Below, piece after piece: positions 20,313 through 33,900 of a stretch of 64,000 bases of DNA; positions within the stretch are counted from its first letter, which is position 1; each line of letters opens with the position of its first letter. The stretch is from Halichondria panicea (lineage: Eukaryota; Porifera; Demospongiae; Suberitida; Halichondriidae). The stretch covers positions 2,471,803-2,535,802 of the forward strand of contig NC_087380.1 in assembly GCF_963675165.1 (NCBI RefSeq), written 5' to 3'. The position numbers and the translations under genes are program-made. The notes under the pieces were generated by a model. The model ran no database searches. It was not told the origin of the DNA and saw nothing but the letters and a program-made list of their open reading frames with translations.

Positions 20313-23300
20313 ATGAGCAAGCAAAAGAAATCCACCCCAATCACTAGTGTGAGGAGCTTCAAGCTCATCAGTCAGAGCCTGTCTATCAATGACATCAACT
20401 TCAAGAAGCAAACCATCTCCGTAAGTATATTCAGTGTCACAGCAATATAGCCCACATGGTCACTCACGGCACAGGAACACTCGGTATAGTAACATCCTAG
20501 CATTGGGAAGATGATTACCATGGCTACTTCTATGCTTTATTACAATGAGTAGCAACATTAACAATGGGGAAACACCTAAACTATAAATCCCGTATCTGAG
20601 TATCTATAATCACCTGTTCAGGGGACCACGGAGCTGGAGGTGCTCCCCCTGACTGGGACGGGGAAGCTATCGAAGGTGAGCCTCAACTGCAAGCAGAGTA
20701 GGATCATCCAAGTTACTGTGGAGACTCAGTACAGTGCCAAGTACTCCTACGTTGACCCCCTACTCTCAGTCTGCCCCCCTGACACCAAGAAGTGAGTACT
20801 GGGAGTCTGAAAGGGCTGTGGTACTGGTTTCCCTGAAGCGTTAGATAATGTTTTAGTTTTTCCTCATACTCAATAAGAGCTCTCCCCGTGTACTAGCTTG
20901 TTGTTAGTACATGGGATTGTAGTTTTCAATGTAGTGGCTTGATTGTGGGGAGTGTGTGAGGTGTGTGGGTGTGTGTGCGGGGCTTATTATTTAATTACCG
21001 TTACTTGCGTTACGTGGGATTAAACAAGATGGCTTGTTGTTGATATTACCTGTGTGCTTAGGGCTGGTTTTAATCCTCACAGACGCAACCTAGAGTATTA
21101 TGACCACGCCCACCAGGAGAAGCTGTGGTCATGTGACCCCGACAGCGGACCCACGGCCGGAGAGCTCACCATCAAGATACCCAAAGATGTGTACAGCACT
21201 CCAGGACTGAGAGGTGAGAGTAGTGATCAGCTCTCATCTTCATGTTCTGGGCTCCTCATTGTACACATGTCTGAATAATCATACTAACTTCATCACTCGG
21301 AGCATTATTATATGTAGCCTAATTTGTTCTATGTTAAAAGTATGTTAATCAGTGAATGTGCACTGTATTACAATGTACATGCAATCTGTTCTATACTACA
21401 TGTAGTAGGCGTAATGTACAATTAGTGTTTGGAAACTGTTACTAACTTGCTTCCCCTCTCCACAGATTTCAAGCCTCTAAGGATCCTGATAGAGTTCTCT
21501 CTGGAGCAGCCCAAGGGTGGAGTGCAGTTTGTGATACCACCTGGAGGCTCTGTGGTCAGTCACTGCTGGCAATGGAGAATCATGTATACACTCAGGGTTT
21601 CATCTAGGATAAAAAGTTTAGGGGGGGAAGGTTTACGCACGCCGCAAAATGTTTGGTACATCATATACAGTACTAATGTGATGATGTCATTATTATACAA
21701 ACATTTTGGGGGGAACCCCAGCCCCCCCCACTAGATGAAACCCTGACACTGTTAATTATGTACCAAGCTCTAAACCATGATAACAACCTCCAGTTTGCCG
21801 GCCACTGAGTGCCATTTCAGTGTTCAGCTAATATTCGGTGTAGATATGCATTGTGTGTGTGTGTGTATTGAACAGTGTCCATGCATTCCTACACAGGAGC
21901 ATACTCATATGTACACCTACGGCTGGGAGAACTCCTCAAGGTCAGTGTTACTGTGGCATTAATGTAGGTCCGTTTTCTCTCTCTGTTGTGCATAAATAAT
22001 TATTGCTTGTGCTAACTGTCTTCCCCTGTGTTTCCTAGGCTATGGTTTCCGTGTGTGGACACGCACACTGAGCTGTGCACCTGGTCACTTAAGTTTGTAG
22101 TTCCTCCTCATATGACCGCAATCAGCGTAGGAGACCTGACAGAACAGGTGGGCAGCTATCTGTGTATTCATTTGTTGATTGTACATAAATCCATTGTACA
22201 TGTAGGTTTAAGGATCCCAAAAATCCATCTTACTTTTAACCACCCTTACTGCTTTACTGCTTATACTATTTCTACATTTAGCGATCTTTACCGCCTCATT
22301 GTTTGTTGTTTGAACATAAATCCATCGTACGTTTAACAACCTTTACCAACACAACACTTTTTGTCTAAGCTCAAGTTAGACTTCCCTCCTCCCCCACAGC
22401 TCATCTCCAGCGATGGTCGCAGGAAGGTGTTCCACTACAGTCTGACCATCCCCACGTCCGCCCCCTGCATAGGCTTCACTGTGGGGGGATTCGAGGTGCA
22501 CCCTGACCCCGTAATGCAGGAGGTCACTCATTTCTGTCTCCCTGGATTAATGCCCCTGCTCAAACACACGGTGCAGTGTGCGCATGAGGTGAGCAATCGT
22601 TTAGAGAACCATAGTTAGACACTAGTTGATAAGATCTACATGGGAAGTACATGGGAAAAGTGCCTCAGAGTAGGTATGCTATGGGACTTAGTATACCTAG
22701 TATTCCGTTGTCAAGTAATTGTATTGTAGTCAAGCGGTTTGTGCATGCGCACTAGTATCTAAATGAGAAAGCCTCAGCCACTTTAGTACCCTCGCTACGC
22801 TCGGGATACTAAATCAGTGCCTTTGGGCTTCTAAATCCCATAGACACCTCCAAAACAGTGTCTAACTAGATTTTGTTAAATCTTTGAATTGAGCATGGTA
22901 TTTCATGACAGTTTTGCAATAGGTTGCTAGTCAAGTTATAATCAGTCACAATTATGCAGGAGATGTAGTAGACCACCCCCCCCACACACACACAGGTGTT
23001 TGGATTATTTGAGGAGCTTCTGAGCAGTCGTTTCCCGTACTCCAGTTACAAGATAGTGTTTCTAGACCACACCTATCAGAGCACCGCCAGCTATTCCACC
23101 CTCAGCCTGTTCAGGTGAGCCAAGGTCACTCATACACTGTAAGTACTCATACACTGTAAGTAGATGAATGTAACAACACGTTACTTCCTTTCAAAGCATG
23201 CCTTTCAAAGCATGCGCAGTTACTGGCCAGTGAAGGTTTCTACAGTATTGTTGTATTTGGCCACTGCAGATTCTACACTAAACATCCTGGTTTCACACGT

Positions 23301-26300
23301 TTCGTTTACCTATAATATTATGGTACAATTTGCTAGTTAGCAATTATCACCCCCCCCCTCCCTATGCAGTGTGAACCTTCTCCACTCTGCTCGTGTCATA
23401 GATCAGGTGATCCCCACTCGGAGAGCTCTAGCTCACGCTATTGCTAGGCAATACTTTGGCTGCTACGTCTTACCTCAATCATGGTATGTGGCAACTATAC
23501 AATCACAAGAAACCTATCTATCTGTGTGTGTGTGTGTGTGTGGGGGGGGGGGGGTTAGACCGCTAAGATATCTGATCATGCTGTCAGTTGGAAACCTATC
23601 TCATACTTGGGTGGACAACACTTTTTTAGTGTCACGAATTACATTATAGGTATGAAGACTTTGCATGGGGTCCATATATTAACTTGGCTGCATTATAGGG
23701 GTTTATTATAGGGTAACTATGCAACGCACTATAAATACAGTGTATGTTTCACTATATACTAGCTGTATACAATAACACTGCCGCTATTACCCCCATCCCT
23801 CCATCTCAGGAGTGATTGGTGGTTAACGACTGGGGTCTCCCATTTCCTCGCTGGACTCTACTGTCGCAAGGTGTTTGGAAGCACGGAGTACCAACATTGG
23901 GTACTCACCGAGCTACAAGGAGTCGTCAAGGCGGAGTCTGAGAGCCACCTCTCCCCTCTGTCCGATAGTCTGGCCTCCACACCCTCAGGTGGGCACTCCG
24001 TTAGTGTTTTAAACTTTTCATTGTGCATGCATGGCCGGGTATGATTCGCTATTGTTATTGTATTCATGTACAGTACTATTGAAACGATCGTTTTATGTCC
24101 ACGTGTAGCCGTGTAGCTTATTATGCTTTGAGTTTGGTATATCAAAGGTTACTCAACATAATTATGTCGTGCCTAAAAAAAAGGTGTCTTTCTGTCCAAT
24201 TGGTAGTTTTCATAGGTAGATTTGTTTGCGATTTCACTGTTTAGCTTATTTTGCACGTTTGTTTGTGTGTAACATGTGAGTCTACTCACCTTGATGCCAT
24301 AGCACTGCGTTTACAGCATGGATAGCCTACACACAACAAGTTATTAGTTTTAATTGTGGCAGATTTTGTTGTTAAGCTTCATTGTTGTACACATGTAAAA
24401 GCGAGCAAAAGCCAAGAAGCTTAAACTTGCACGTTGGTAGCTAGCTAACGCGGCCTTTATTCGAGGCACTTAATTTGCAGCTGAGTTGATCTCGGCCAAG
24501 AACAATAGAAAAGGGTCACTACAGTAGAAAGCTAGTAGCATGTGCACTATCACCCCTGCAATAGGTACCAGGCCGTATTTTAATCGGCCTGGAATCGAGG
24601 CTAGTATATTAGCAAGGAAAACGATTCAGTCTCTAAACTGTGAGCTATTCTGGCTTAAATCTATGAACTAGTTCTCTTTTGTGATCGTGGCCAGCTTCTC
24701 TATGCAAATAAAGGTTCAGCCACGCCGCAGATAAGTTAACTATGACGTCATTAATATGAGGTGTGGCTTCCGGTCAACCAAATTTCGGCGCTTCGCGCCC
24801 TCTTTCATTTATGATAGCACCCCTTTCTCCAAAATCCTGGCTGCGCCCCTAGTCAGCATCCATACCTGCTGTGCTAGACAGCTTAGTCATACATCACTAA
24901 ACATACACTGCATTTACATCACTCCTCTGGTTTCTTTATAATCATGTCACCAGCTGAGGGTTTGCACTTTACTGCTCTAGTTTGTATGCAGAACTTCTCA
25001 TTTGTGTGTAGAACTTCTCGAATTTGTATGACTGTATAAACCTTCTCATTTGTAGAACTTCTCATGTATTTATAGTAGATCTTCTCATTTATATGTAGAA
25101 CTTCTCCAATTTATATGACTGAGTCTATAGAACTTCTCAAAACTTTTTCATTTGTATGTAGAACTTCTCATTGTATATATAAAAGAAAACTTCTACTATA
25201 GTAAAAGTTTTCTTTTGTATACATGTAGAACTTCTCATGTATATATAGTAGAACTTTTTCGTAGAACTTCTCATGTATAATAGTAGAAGTATACATGTAG
25301 AACTTCTCATGTATATATATACAGAGCATCCAGCTTAGAGAGTAGATTACCACAAATTTGTGAGTAGCTGTACTTAAATGTAAATATATTTCGATTGGAA
25401 CATTTCTAAGAAATGGTGTTGATACCAATGTGTAGGTGAATGACCAAGTACAACATACTCAAAAATGTTTCCATGGAAACGTAAGGTGGTGGATTTGTGG
25501 TGATTAACAGAACAACAGCAAATTGTTATAGTGGGTAATCGGTTAGAGTAATAAACAGTAATCTTGTATAAGGTCCTAGACTTCATCACATAATTGTTCA
25601 ATGGTTTAGGTATCCTGACCATCCCTTTATGGGTCTTACATATTATGTTCACAGTGTTTATAATTCATGATTTACTGGATTTTAGGTACACTTTTGGTTA
25701 GAGTAATAACTTCTGAAAAATTAATAGCTTAGCTTTCAAATTTCTGTAGTAAGTTTACAGGTAAATGGGCTACATTGTGATACCAAAAACATCCTATATG
25801 CTTATTCCATTGCTGAGATAACACTGAAAAGCTACATAATTTACTATTTTCTACTGTTTTGATGACATCAGCAGCTGCAAACCACAAACCAATGATGCTT
25901 TAATCAACCACACGCTTAATTAAAAGTGGGCGTACAGTTATTGTACGCCCACTACGTGGTTAATTAAAGTGTCATCGATTTGTGGTTAGCAGCTTGTGAT
26001 GTCATCAAAAGGTAGTAAATTTAGTACTAATGTTCGGGCACTAAATCACCCCTCGTATATAAAAGTGCATGGGTGAACTGTTTAGATGTAATTATTTTCT
26101 AGCAAACAGTCCGAATACTGATTGCTAACAATGCAAAAGGATCCAACGTGTGAGAACTGTAACCACTACGAAATGGATGAACCAGGTGGAGGCAACCCAA
26201 CTGTCCCTCTGGCCAGGCCAGTACCAAAGCAGGCTGGAGGAGGCAAGAAAATGTCCACTCGAATGTGTGCTATATCGGCTGGTGTTATAATTGCCACTTT

Positions 26301-29300
26301 TGTTATTTTGGCTATCGTTGCTGTGATCGCTATTGTCGTGTTTAGACCCTCACCAACTGTTTCCCCCACTGAAACCAGCAGTGCTTTCAGTGGATCCAAT
26401 ACCGAGTTACAGCAAGAGCTTGAAAGCCTGAGAAAATTGATAGAGCAACAAGCTAACAACTTTACTGTCACCACGAAAGAAGCTGTCATCTTATCGCAGA
26501 TAAACGTGAGCCAAAAAATTGTAGCTGAAACCAAAAAACTCTCAGATGATTTTATGATGTGGCTGGATGTAGAAGTTAAAACTGCTCTTATCTCATCGAA
26601 TAACCCAAATAACCCAAGTGAGTATTATTCTTGATTACAAGTACACACAAAAAACCAGTAAAATTATAGCTAGTTCACACAAAAATCAAGTATAGATTAT
26701 TATAACTGTGATAATTAGAGTTGTACTCGTCTGGTTGTCATGCAGTTGCTACATATACATGTATGTAACACTCATTCAATATAATATATAGGTGTATGCT
26801 CGGAGCTGTCAGCACCTGATAACGGAGATGTGGTGTATAGCAATCAGACCCTTATTGTCGGTACTACTGCTACTTTCTCCTGTGATCCTGGCTTTGTTTT
26901 GTTTGGTGAAGCTGTTAGGACTTGCTATACTGATACCGTTGGTAATTGGAGTGGAAAAGTGCCATCATGTGATAGTAACGGAACATTGATTAATTGCCAG
27001 CATACTAATTGTCGACAAGAACAGCTGGTGTGTCCAGAACAAGACAACTGCACGATACGTTGCTACGACTCAAGATCCTACCCCTGCTATCGAACTGGTT
27101 TAATCTGCCCTAGGGAAGGAGATTGTGCACTCAACTGTGATGGTACTTACGCTTGTCTGCAAACAAACATAACATGCCCTGAGGGAGGGAACTGCCTGCT
27201 GAACTGTATGGGTGAAGACGCGTGTCGATACGCTTCAGTGGTATGCCCATCTGGTGGACACTGTGTGGTACACTGTCAAAGCAGTTATCGCTATACTTGC
27301 TCCAATTCACAGTTCACTTGTCCGTCAGGAGGAAACTGTATATATAAGTTTGAGGGACTGCAAAATTCTTTCCAAGTTCAAAACTTGATTATTACATGCG
27401 AAGAGAACAGTACTTGCAGTATTAAATGCACTGGACAATCAAATCAATGTTCCCGGTCCCGTATCACCTGCCCCACAGAGAGTGGGGACTGTAGTATAGA
27501 GTGCAGTGGGAACTCCGCTTGCCGGTCTTCAAACATTGCCTGTGGTCGTGGCAGAGAGTGTTTGAGTTGCAGTGGCCGGTACTCTTGCTCCAGTGCAACC
27601 ATCATACTGCCAAACACAGATACAGCCAGCTTGAATTGCAGTGGCTCGTACTCTTGCGGCAGTGCAACCATCACCCTTCCTAGCACTACTACAGCTAGCT
27701 TGTCAGTGAGTTGCACCGGTGAATACTCATGCCAGTTTTCAAACATACAATGCCCTGACAACTACAACTGCACAATAAAATGTGGTGGACGCAATTCGTG
27801 TCGGTTTGCCAGAATCACTTGTCCAACAGGAGACTACAGCTGTAACATACTCTGTACTGATCCTCTTTCCTGCCCCACTTTGAGAATCACAAACACAGAC
27901 AATGTCAACCTGCGATGCTGTGGAGATGTGTCATGCTCAGAAGCACCTGTTACTCCTACTTCAAGAACCGAGTGCCTATTACGCTGAAGACTAACGACTT
28001 TTCATTTGAGAATGTGTAGAACATCAAACAAGTAGAGAACTGCTTATAATTATATAGTATTGTGTAGCGCTATATGTACATGTACATATTATGTTTATAC
28101 TGTACGTAACAGTTGTTGTTATTTTTAATCTTAAATTTGAATTGCATTAACTGGTACCAAATTGATTGATTGGGTTGTCTGTTTCTTGGTGATTTTCATA
28201 TATGCATTACCGCTATCCTATATCCCCGCTCCTCCAGGCTACAGCGGAGGTTTCACTCACCCCAACCTAGTGGGGGACAGGAGGTTGGCCGTGCTCACGT
28301 CAAAGGCTCATCTGGTCATCAGAATGATACAACTCAAAGTGGGCAACGACCTTTTCTTACAGGTGAGCACACACTTTGATTCAACCCTTTTCTACAACCT
28401 GGTATGGTCATAACTTGTTGTAAAAAAGGATTCATAGTTCTTATAGAGAGGCCTATCAAATGGTGCATTTAGAAGTTTCCTATACAGAACTGAATACTGT
28501 TATTGTATATACTTGTACATTCATATTCATGTCACTGATCTTGGTTTATGCACCTCTCAAAATCAAAGTATCCCACACACACATCACACGCACACACACA
28601 CACACCACACACATCACACACCAAACACAGGTGTTCAACAAACTGTTGTCCTTGGCCTCCTCTGCCAGTGGTAGCTCTGACATGGGCCTGTGGAGCAACC
28701 TTCTTGTCTCCACGTCTGCAGTAAGTAACCTGTAGTCTGGTTGGTAGTCTGGTTGGTATGTCCCATATAGATATCGCAATATGTGATTTGGTAAGTGTGA
28801 TCTCAGCAGGCAAATAGCAAAACCTCGATCCTATTAATCAAATACGACAATTTTTTATGTACTTCTCATTCCTGATTTTCATACATGTACATAGAGCCCC
28901 CTCCATACACACCTTCCCTCTATCAGTTTGTGAAGTTGATTCTGACCGTGTCTGGCAAGGACCTCACGGCTTTCATGGAGCAGTGGGTGTGTCGTGGTGG
29001 AGTTCCACGTTTCCACGCCTCCTTCACGTTCATACGTAAGAAGAACATCATTGAACTGAAACTGAAACAGGACACGTCCAAGGGACAGCCGAGCTTTGTG
29101 GTGAGTGAGTCACTCGAGACAACGTAATCAGAGGGTCAGTGTGCCGTATAATTTAGACTTTATTTTGAGGAATTTGTATGCTATGTGTCTCACACTGCAT
29201 GCCCACCATTCTCCCATGCAGGGTCCAATGACAGTCGTGGTACAAGAGTTCGATGGTTCCTTCTCTCACACCATCCAGGTTGAGGAGAGTACCACCTCTC

Positions 29301-30875
29301 ACGAGCTGCAGTGCCACTCCAAGATCAGGAAGTGAGTTAATATACACCAGATATGGTGAATAGATACCTCTCACTTATAAGTACAGCCTACAGGTGCTGT
29401 ATACATGTAGTAAGGTATGTTGCTAGAAGTCTCCCAGCTATAGGTGATATCATGTTGTGCATATAATTATGGTTTTGATTCCAGTGTTGAAAGCATTTCC
29501 CAAGACCTGTGTGTACCAGCGTACATGTAGGTACATGTACATTGGTGTACAGGTGAAGGCCTACTGTACTAGCCTAGGTATTGGCTAACAAGCAGTCAAT
29601 TATTGTACAGTGAGGGTTTAAATAGCACTGTGTTTACACGTTTGTGTGTGTGTGTGTATATTACGTATTAGTCAAATATTCATCTCCCCCTCTCCCTACA
29701 GGGCCAAGAAACGCAAAGTGCCTCTGGGTCACGGTGAGGAGGTGGACATCGATATCTCCAGTCTAGAGTGAGTCAGCTTTCTTTGTATTTATTATACTGT
29801 GAACGCTTAATTCATACATGTATAATTATGTATATTACTGCAATGAAACCCTACAAGTGTGGATTGACCTCAGATATTTAATGTTTCCACCCCCCACACA
29901 GCTCAGAGGTCCCTGTACTGTGGGTGAGAGTGGACCCTGAGTTTCAATGGCTGCGGCAGGTCTTCATGGAGCAGTCGGACACCGTCTGGAACTGTTTGCT
30001 CAAGTTTGAAAGAGATGCTTGCAGTCAGTTGGAGGCACTGCAGGTAAGAGTTATGATGTATGTACTCTAAGATGATGATGATCAATTATTACTGTTATCT
30101 CAAATTTTGCCTAGTTTGTAAAGGCTAGTGCGTAAATGATACAATATACAGTGTATCTATTTACTCTATTAGTGCGACCACTGTGTTAGTTGTCTTCCCC
30201 TCAGGCATTAGAGGGCTTCCCCTCATCCTCCACTAAGGATATTTACAGAGACACTCTGCTGAATGGACACTTCTACTATAGAGTCAGGATGCAGGCAGCA
30301 CAGAGCCTGGCCAAGGTGAGGGTCACAAGACTCACAATTAATGTGTGTAGTGTATGTGTTTTGTGTGAGTCCATTAGTAATGGTAATTGTCAATTAATTT
30401 AAAAGTGAAGTGTTGTTGCCCATGGATGTGTTCACACTGGCAGTAGTTGGTGGTGGTTGATACATAAATGTGATTAAGGATTGAAATAGCGACCACTTTC
30501 GAAAATTCTGGGCACAGCACTGCTTGCTGTACGTATGCTTCTTGTATTATTTCCACCTCATATGATCTCCTCCTCCCACGCAGTACCTTGTGGACACAGC
30601 CGGGTCTGGTAGCTCCCCCACGTTCCTGGTCTCTCTCTTCCAGCGGCTGTTTGGTTCCAACTCTCATCAGAGTATCATCAGGTACAACGACTTCTTTGAT
30701 ATCACAGCCTACCTCCTGCAAAAGGTCAGGGGTCAAAATACCGTTTTATTTCTGCACTGCATACTTGTGATTAATTTGTCTGTGAATACGTACGTGTATG
30801 AAATTGTTACAATAATTGCAAGAGGACTACAGTGTATAAAATTATACACATGCCATTAATCGCCACATTGACAAC

Positions 30876-30952
<77 letters not shown>

Positions 30953-33900
30953 GGCCCTCCCCCTGTGTATCTGTGGACTGCGTACAGTTCACAAGCAGAC
31001 CCCACGTGAGGTGGTGGGCTTCATCATGGACCTCTTCAAGTACTCGGACAACCATAACAACAAAGTGAGCCAGAAATAACAATTTTGCAGCTAGCGAAAG
31101 TTAACTTTCCCCATTCCATTTTTGAGGCTGTTTTAACTCTGTGTCAATTTTAAATCCTCCAATGGCACTGTGCGTACAGCTTGGACACTGTGTTGTATTG
31201 ACTACTGTTTATTTCGACGGCTAAATGTTCCCTTCTCCCCATGCAGTTCTCTGACGGCCATTACACGAGTGCCCTGATTGATGCTCTTGCGACCACCATC
31301 ACTCCAATGGTGGCCATGTCAGTGCCTCAGGGGTGAGTGCATGGGCCTACAGGGCATTTCATATTAGGCACAGCTGTATGCAAATAACCTTTCCATGTAG
31401 GCATAATAAAAGTTTATTGCTAATAATTATTATGGAGCAGCTGTGATAGTTGATTTTTTTCGTACCTACAGGGTAGATGTCTCAAAGACACCAGCTCTGG
31501 CCCTCAGTAGAGAAATGCAGGTAAGGTTAGGCTAAACTTCTAGCTAGTGTGCAGTCACTGCCTGAGGGTGTATGGTTATAGTAGAGTGTCTATATACCCT
31601 TAGCCTCGAATCCAGGCCAATTAAATTTTAATCGGTCTGGATTCGAGGCTAATATACCCTTTGTTCTAGTTTTGATCTTACTATACATGTATAGTATTTG
31701 TCGCTCTCTCTCCTCACTCTCCTTGTACAGTATGTCCTCCAGGAGATAGTGCAGAGACTGAACATTGAGAAAGTGCTGCCCTCCTATCACAATACAGTCA
31801 CTGTGAGGTGAGGAGTTGTGTGTTATTCGTGTTTTTATATAGAGGATAATTGTTTAACTGAAGTATTCTGCAGCTGTTTGAATTGCCTGAGGGTGCTCCA
31901 GAGGAACGGCCACCTCCCCTCTGACAGTAGCCTTTTCAAGGAGTACACAGCGTGAGTGGATTTAGCCATGGCTTGCACTAAATAGCAGAAGTATAACTAC
32001 CGTACAGCTAACAAGTATGTTCAATACTTCACAAACACACACACACACGCATGGTAGCTAACAAAAAAGTAGTTTACAAATTAATGTTCCTTAGTAAAAA
32101 CCACATGTATCTTAAATGGTCAATCACACAAGAATTTTATCTTTCCTCAGTTCAGGGAACTTTATTGAAGTTCGAGAGGCAGCCATCAAATCAATAGTGG
32201 ACATTGTACAGTCTGAGCAGAGTGACAGTGACCTCACGTTCCTGTTGGATCTCATTGAGAGCAATGAGCCGAGAATACAGTGAGTCAGTACTTGTGCCTA
32301 CTCTTGGAGAGTGAACTGTATGGGCCTACAAAGACCCAACTCTATGGATAGTAATGCAGCTATATGTTCCTGTAGTTAGTCAGTACTTGTGCTATAACTA
32401 TCTCTTGTTAGCTTTACTCTCTGAGCAAAATTACATTGTATGTATATACATGTACATGTATGTGTGTAACTTTGTCCCTCGATTCTGTTTGCCTGTTGTC
32501 TAAATCCCCCTCCCACTTGTCTAGGTTGATTGTAATGAGGGAGCTAGCCACCCACCCTCCGTTTACCAGAAGGACTGACTCTGCCCTCGATACTCTACCC
32601 CTCGTGGAGAGACTCTGGTCACTGCTCAGGTGTGCGTGTGTGTGTGTTGTGCGTGTGTGTTGTGTGTATGGAGGTGTGGTTTAGATCTCTACAGAGGCAT
32701 ATATTTTACACCGATGTGGAATTACTTTTATGCAGCTCCAAGTTCTATTACGATGTCAGATTAAGAAATGCGTTAGTTGACCTATACAGTTCTCTGTACG
32801 GCAGACTGACCCCTACTTGCGTGCCAGAGGGGGTGAGTGATCACATGACAATCACATGACTTGTTTTACCCTCCCCCCCCCCACAGTTGGGTATGGTCAT
32901 TGACCTGAAGGAGAGAGTGGCTCGCTCAAGTTTGACTGCTCCTGTCATGGTGAGTGTGGGGGTGTGTGTGTGGGTATTAGTATAAAGTCTATTTGTGTTG
33001 AGGTTGACCTTCCTTATAACTTCAGAGCCCCAAGACAGCCGACGAGTCACCACTAATGAAAGGGGCTTCCTCATCAGGTCCGGCATGTATGTGTGTAATG
33101 TCTGTCTGTTTTAGTATAAACTAAAGCCTCAATTTTTAACCAAACATTTTTCATTTCTGTATTCCTTCCACAGGTGGTGGTCGTGGTGGCCCCGCCTCTC
33201 CTGCCTCCGTATTGGTGAGTCTGCCTTCTGCGTCAATCCTACACACATTTTGTTTATAGAGAGTCAAGAGTAGATAAGAGTAGATAAGAGTATTCTTGAG
33301 AGAGTACATTGCGTTTAGTGATAACTCCCCCTCCACCACAGTCTCCTGGTGCTCCAATGCTTCGGATAACACCGCCCGAGCATCCTCAAGTGGTGGCTAT
33401 TCGCTCGGGGCAGTCCCAACCACACTCCTCCCTCTCACTCAAGATCAGCACGGCTCATCTTAGGGGAATTTCCCCCTCGTTAATACTGCCTGATGACATC
33501 ATGGACAGGAGTCGCACTGCAAGTCCTGAGTCAGCACTTTCTCCAGGTAAGTGTCAGAGGAGGTACGACACCCGCGTGTCTTAAACTACGCTTAAACACA
33601 CACATTCCGAACTTTGACCTAGGGAATGTGTGTCTAAAACTGACACGCAGATGTCGTACCTCCTCTGGGTAAGTGTGTGTTAGACAACCCGTTCACCACT
33701 TGAAATGCAAATCTTATACATGTACATGAGAAAACATTAGGTCAGCCACTAACAGTGTACACAGTGAGACCACATGCACTACTATGGACTCTGTATACAC
33801 ACTGGAGGTCAATTTGAGCTTTTTGTTTTTTTAATTTGTGACGTGAAAAAGGGAATGCTTATAATATAGAGCATTCTAATCTGTTTTAGATCTCACTTTT

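Larger units (their letters stand above)
23989..26048 (+). other. TAF2 intron 10, 5' half, repeat-filled
   Basis: Holds the inverted copy of the collagen-2 intron repeat (24285-24990), a truncated TAGCCTCG-family MITE (24566-24603), the GTAGAACTTCTC tandem array (about 24985-25320) and a hairpin (25861-26006). No exon is supported before the nested gene. Confidence 0.6.

Noticed and set aside
21777-21962. Small plus-strand frames overlapping TAF2 introns and exons
   Set aside because: Shadow frames that run through TAF2 exon/intron borders; the spliced TAF2 model explains the coding signal.
24985-25320. GTAGAACTTCTC array considered as CRISPR-like
   Set aside because: Units and spacers are irregular and AT-rich, spacing varies, and the DNA is an animal intron.
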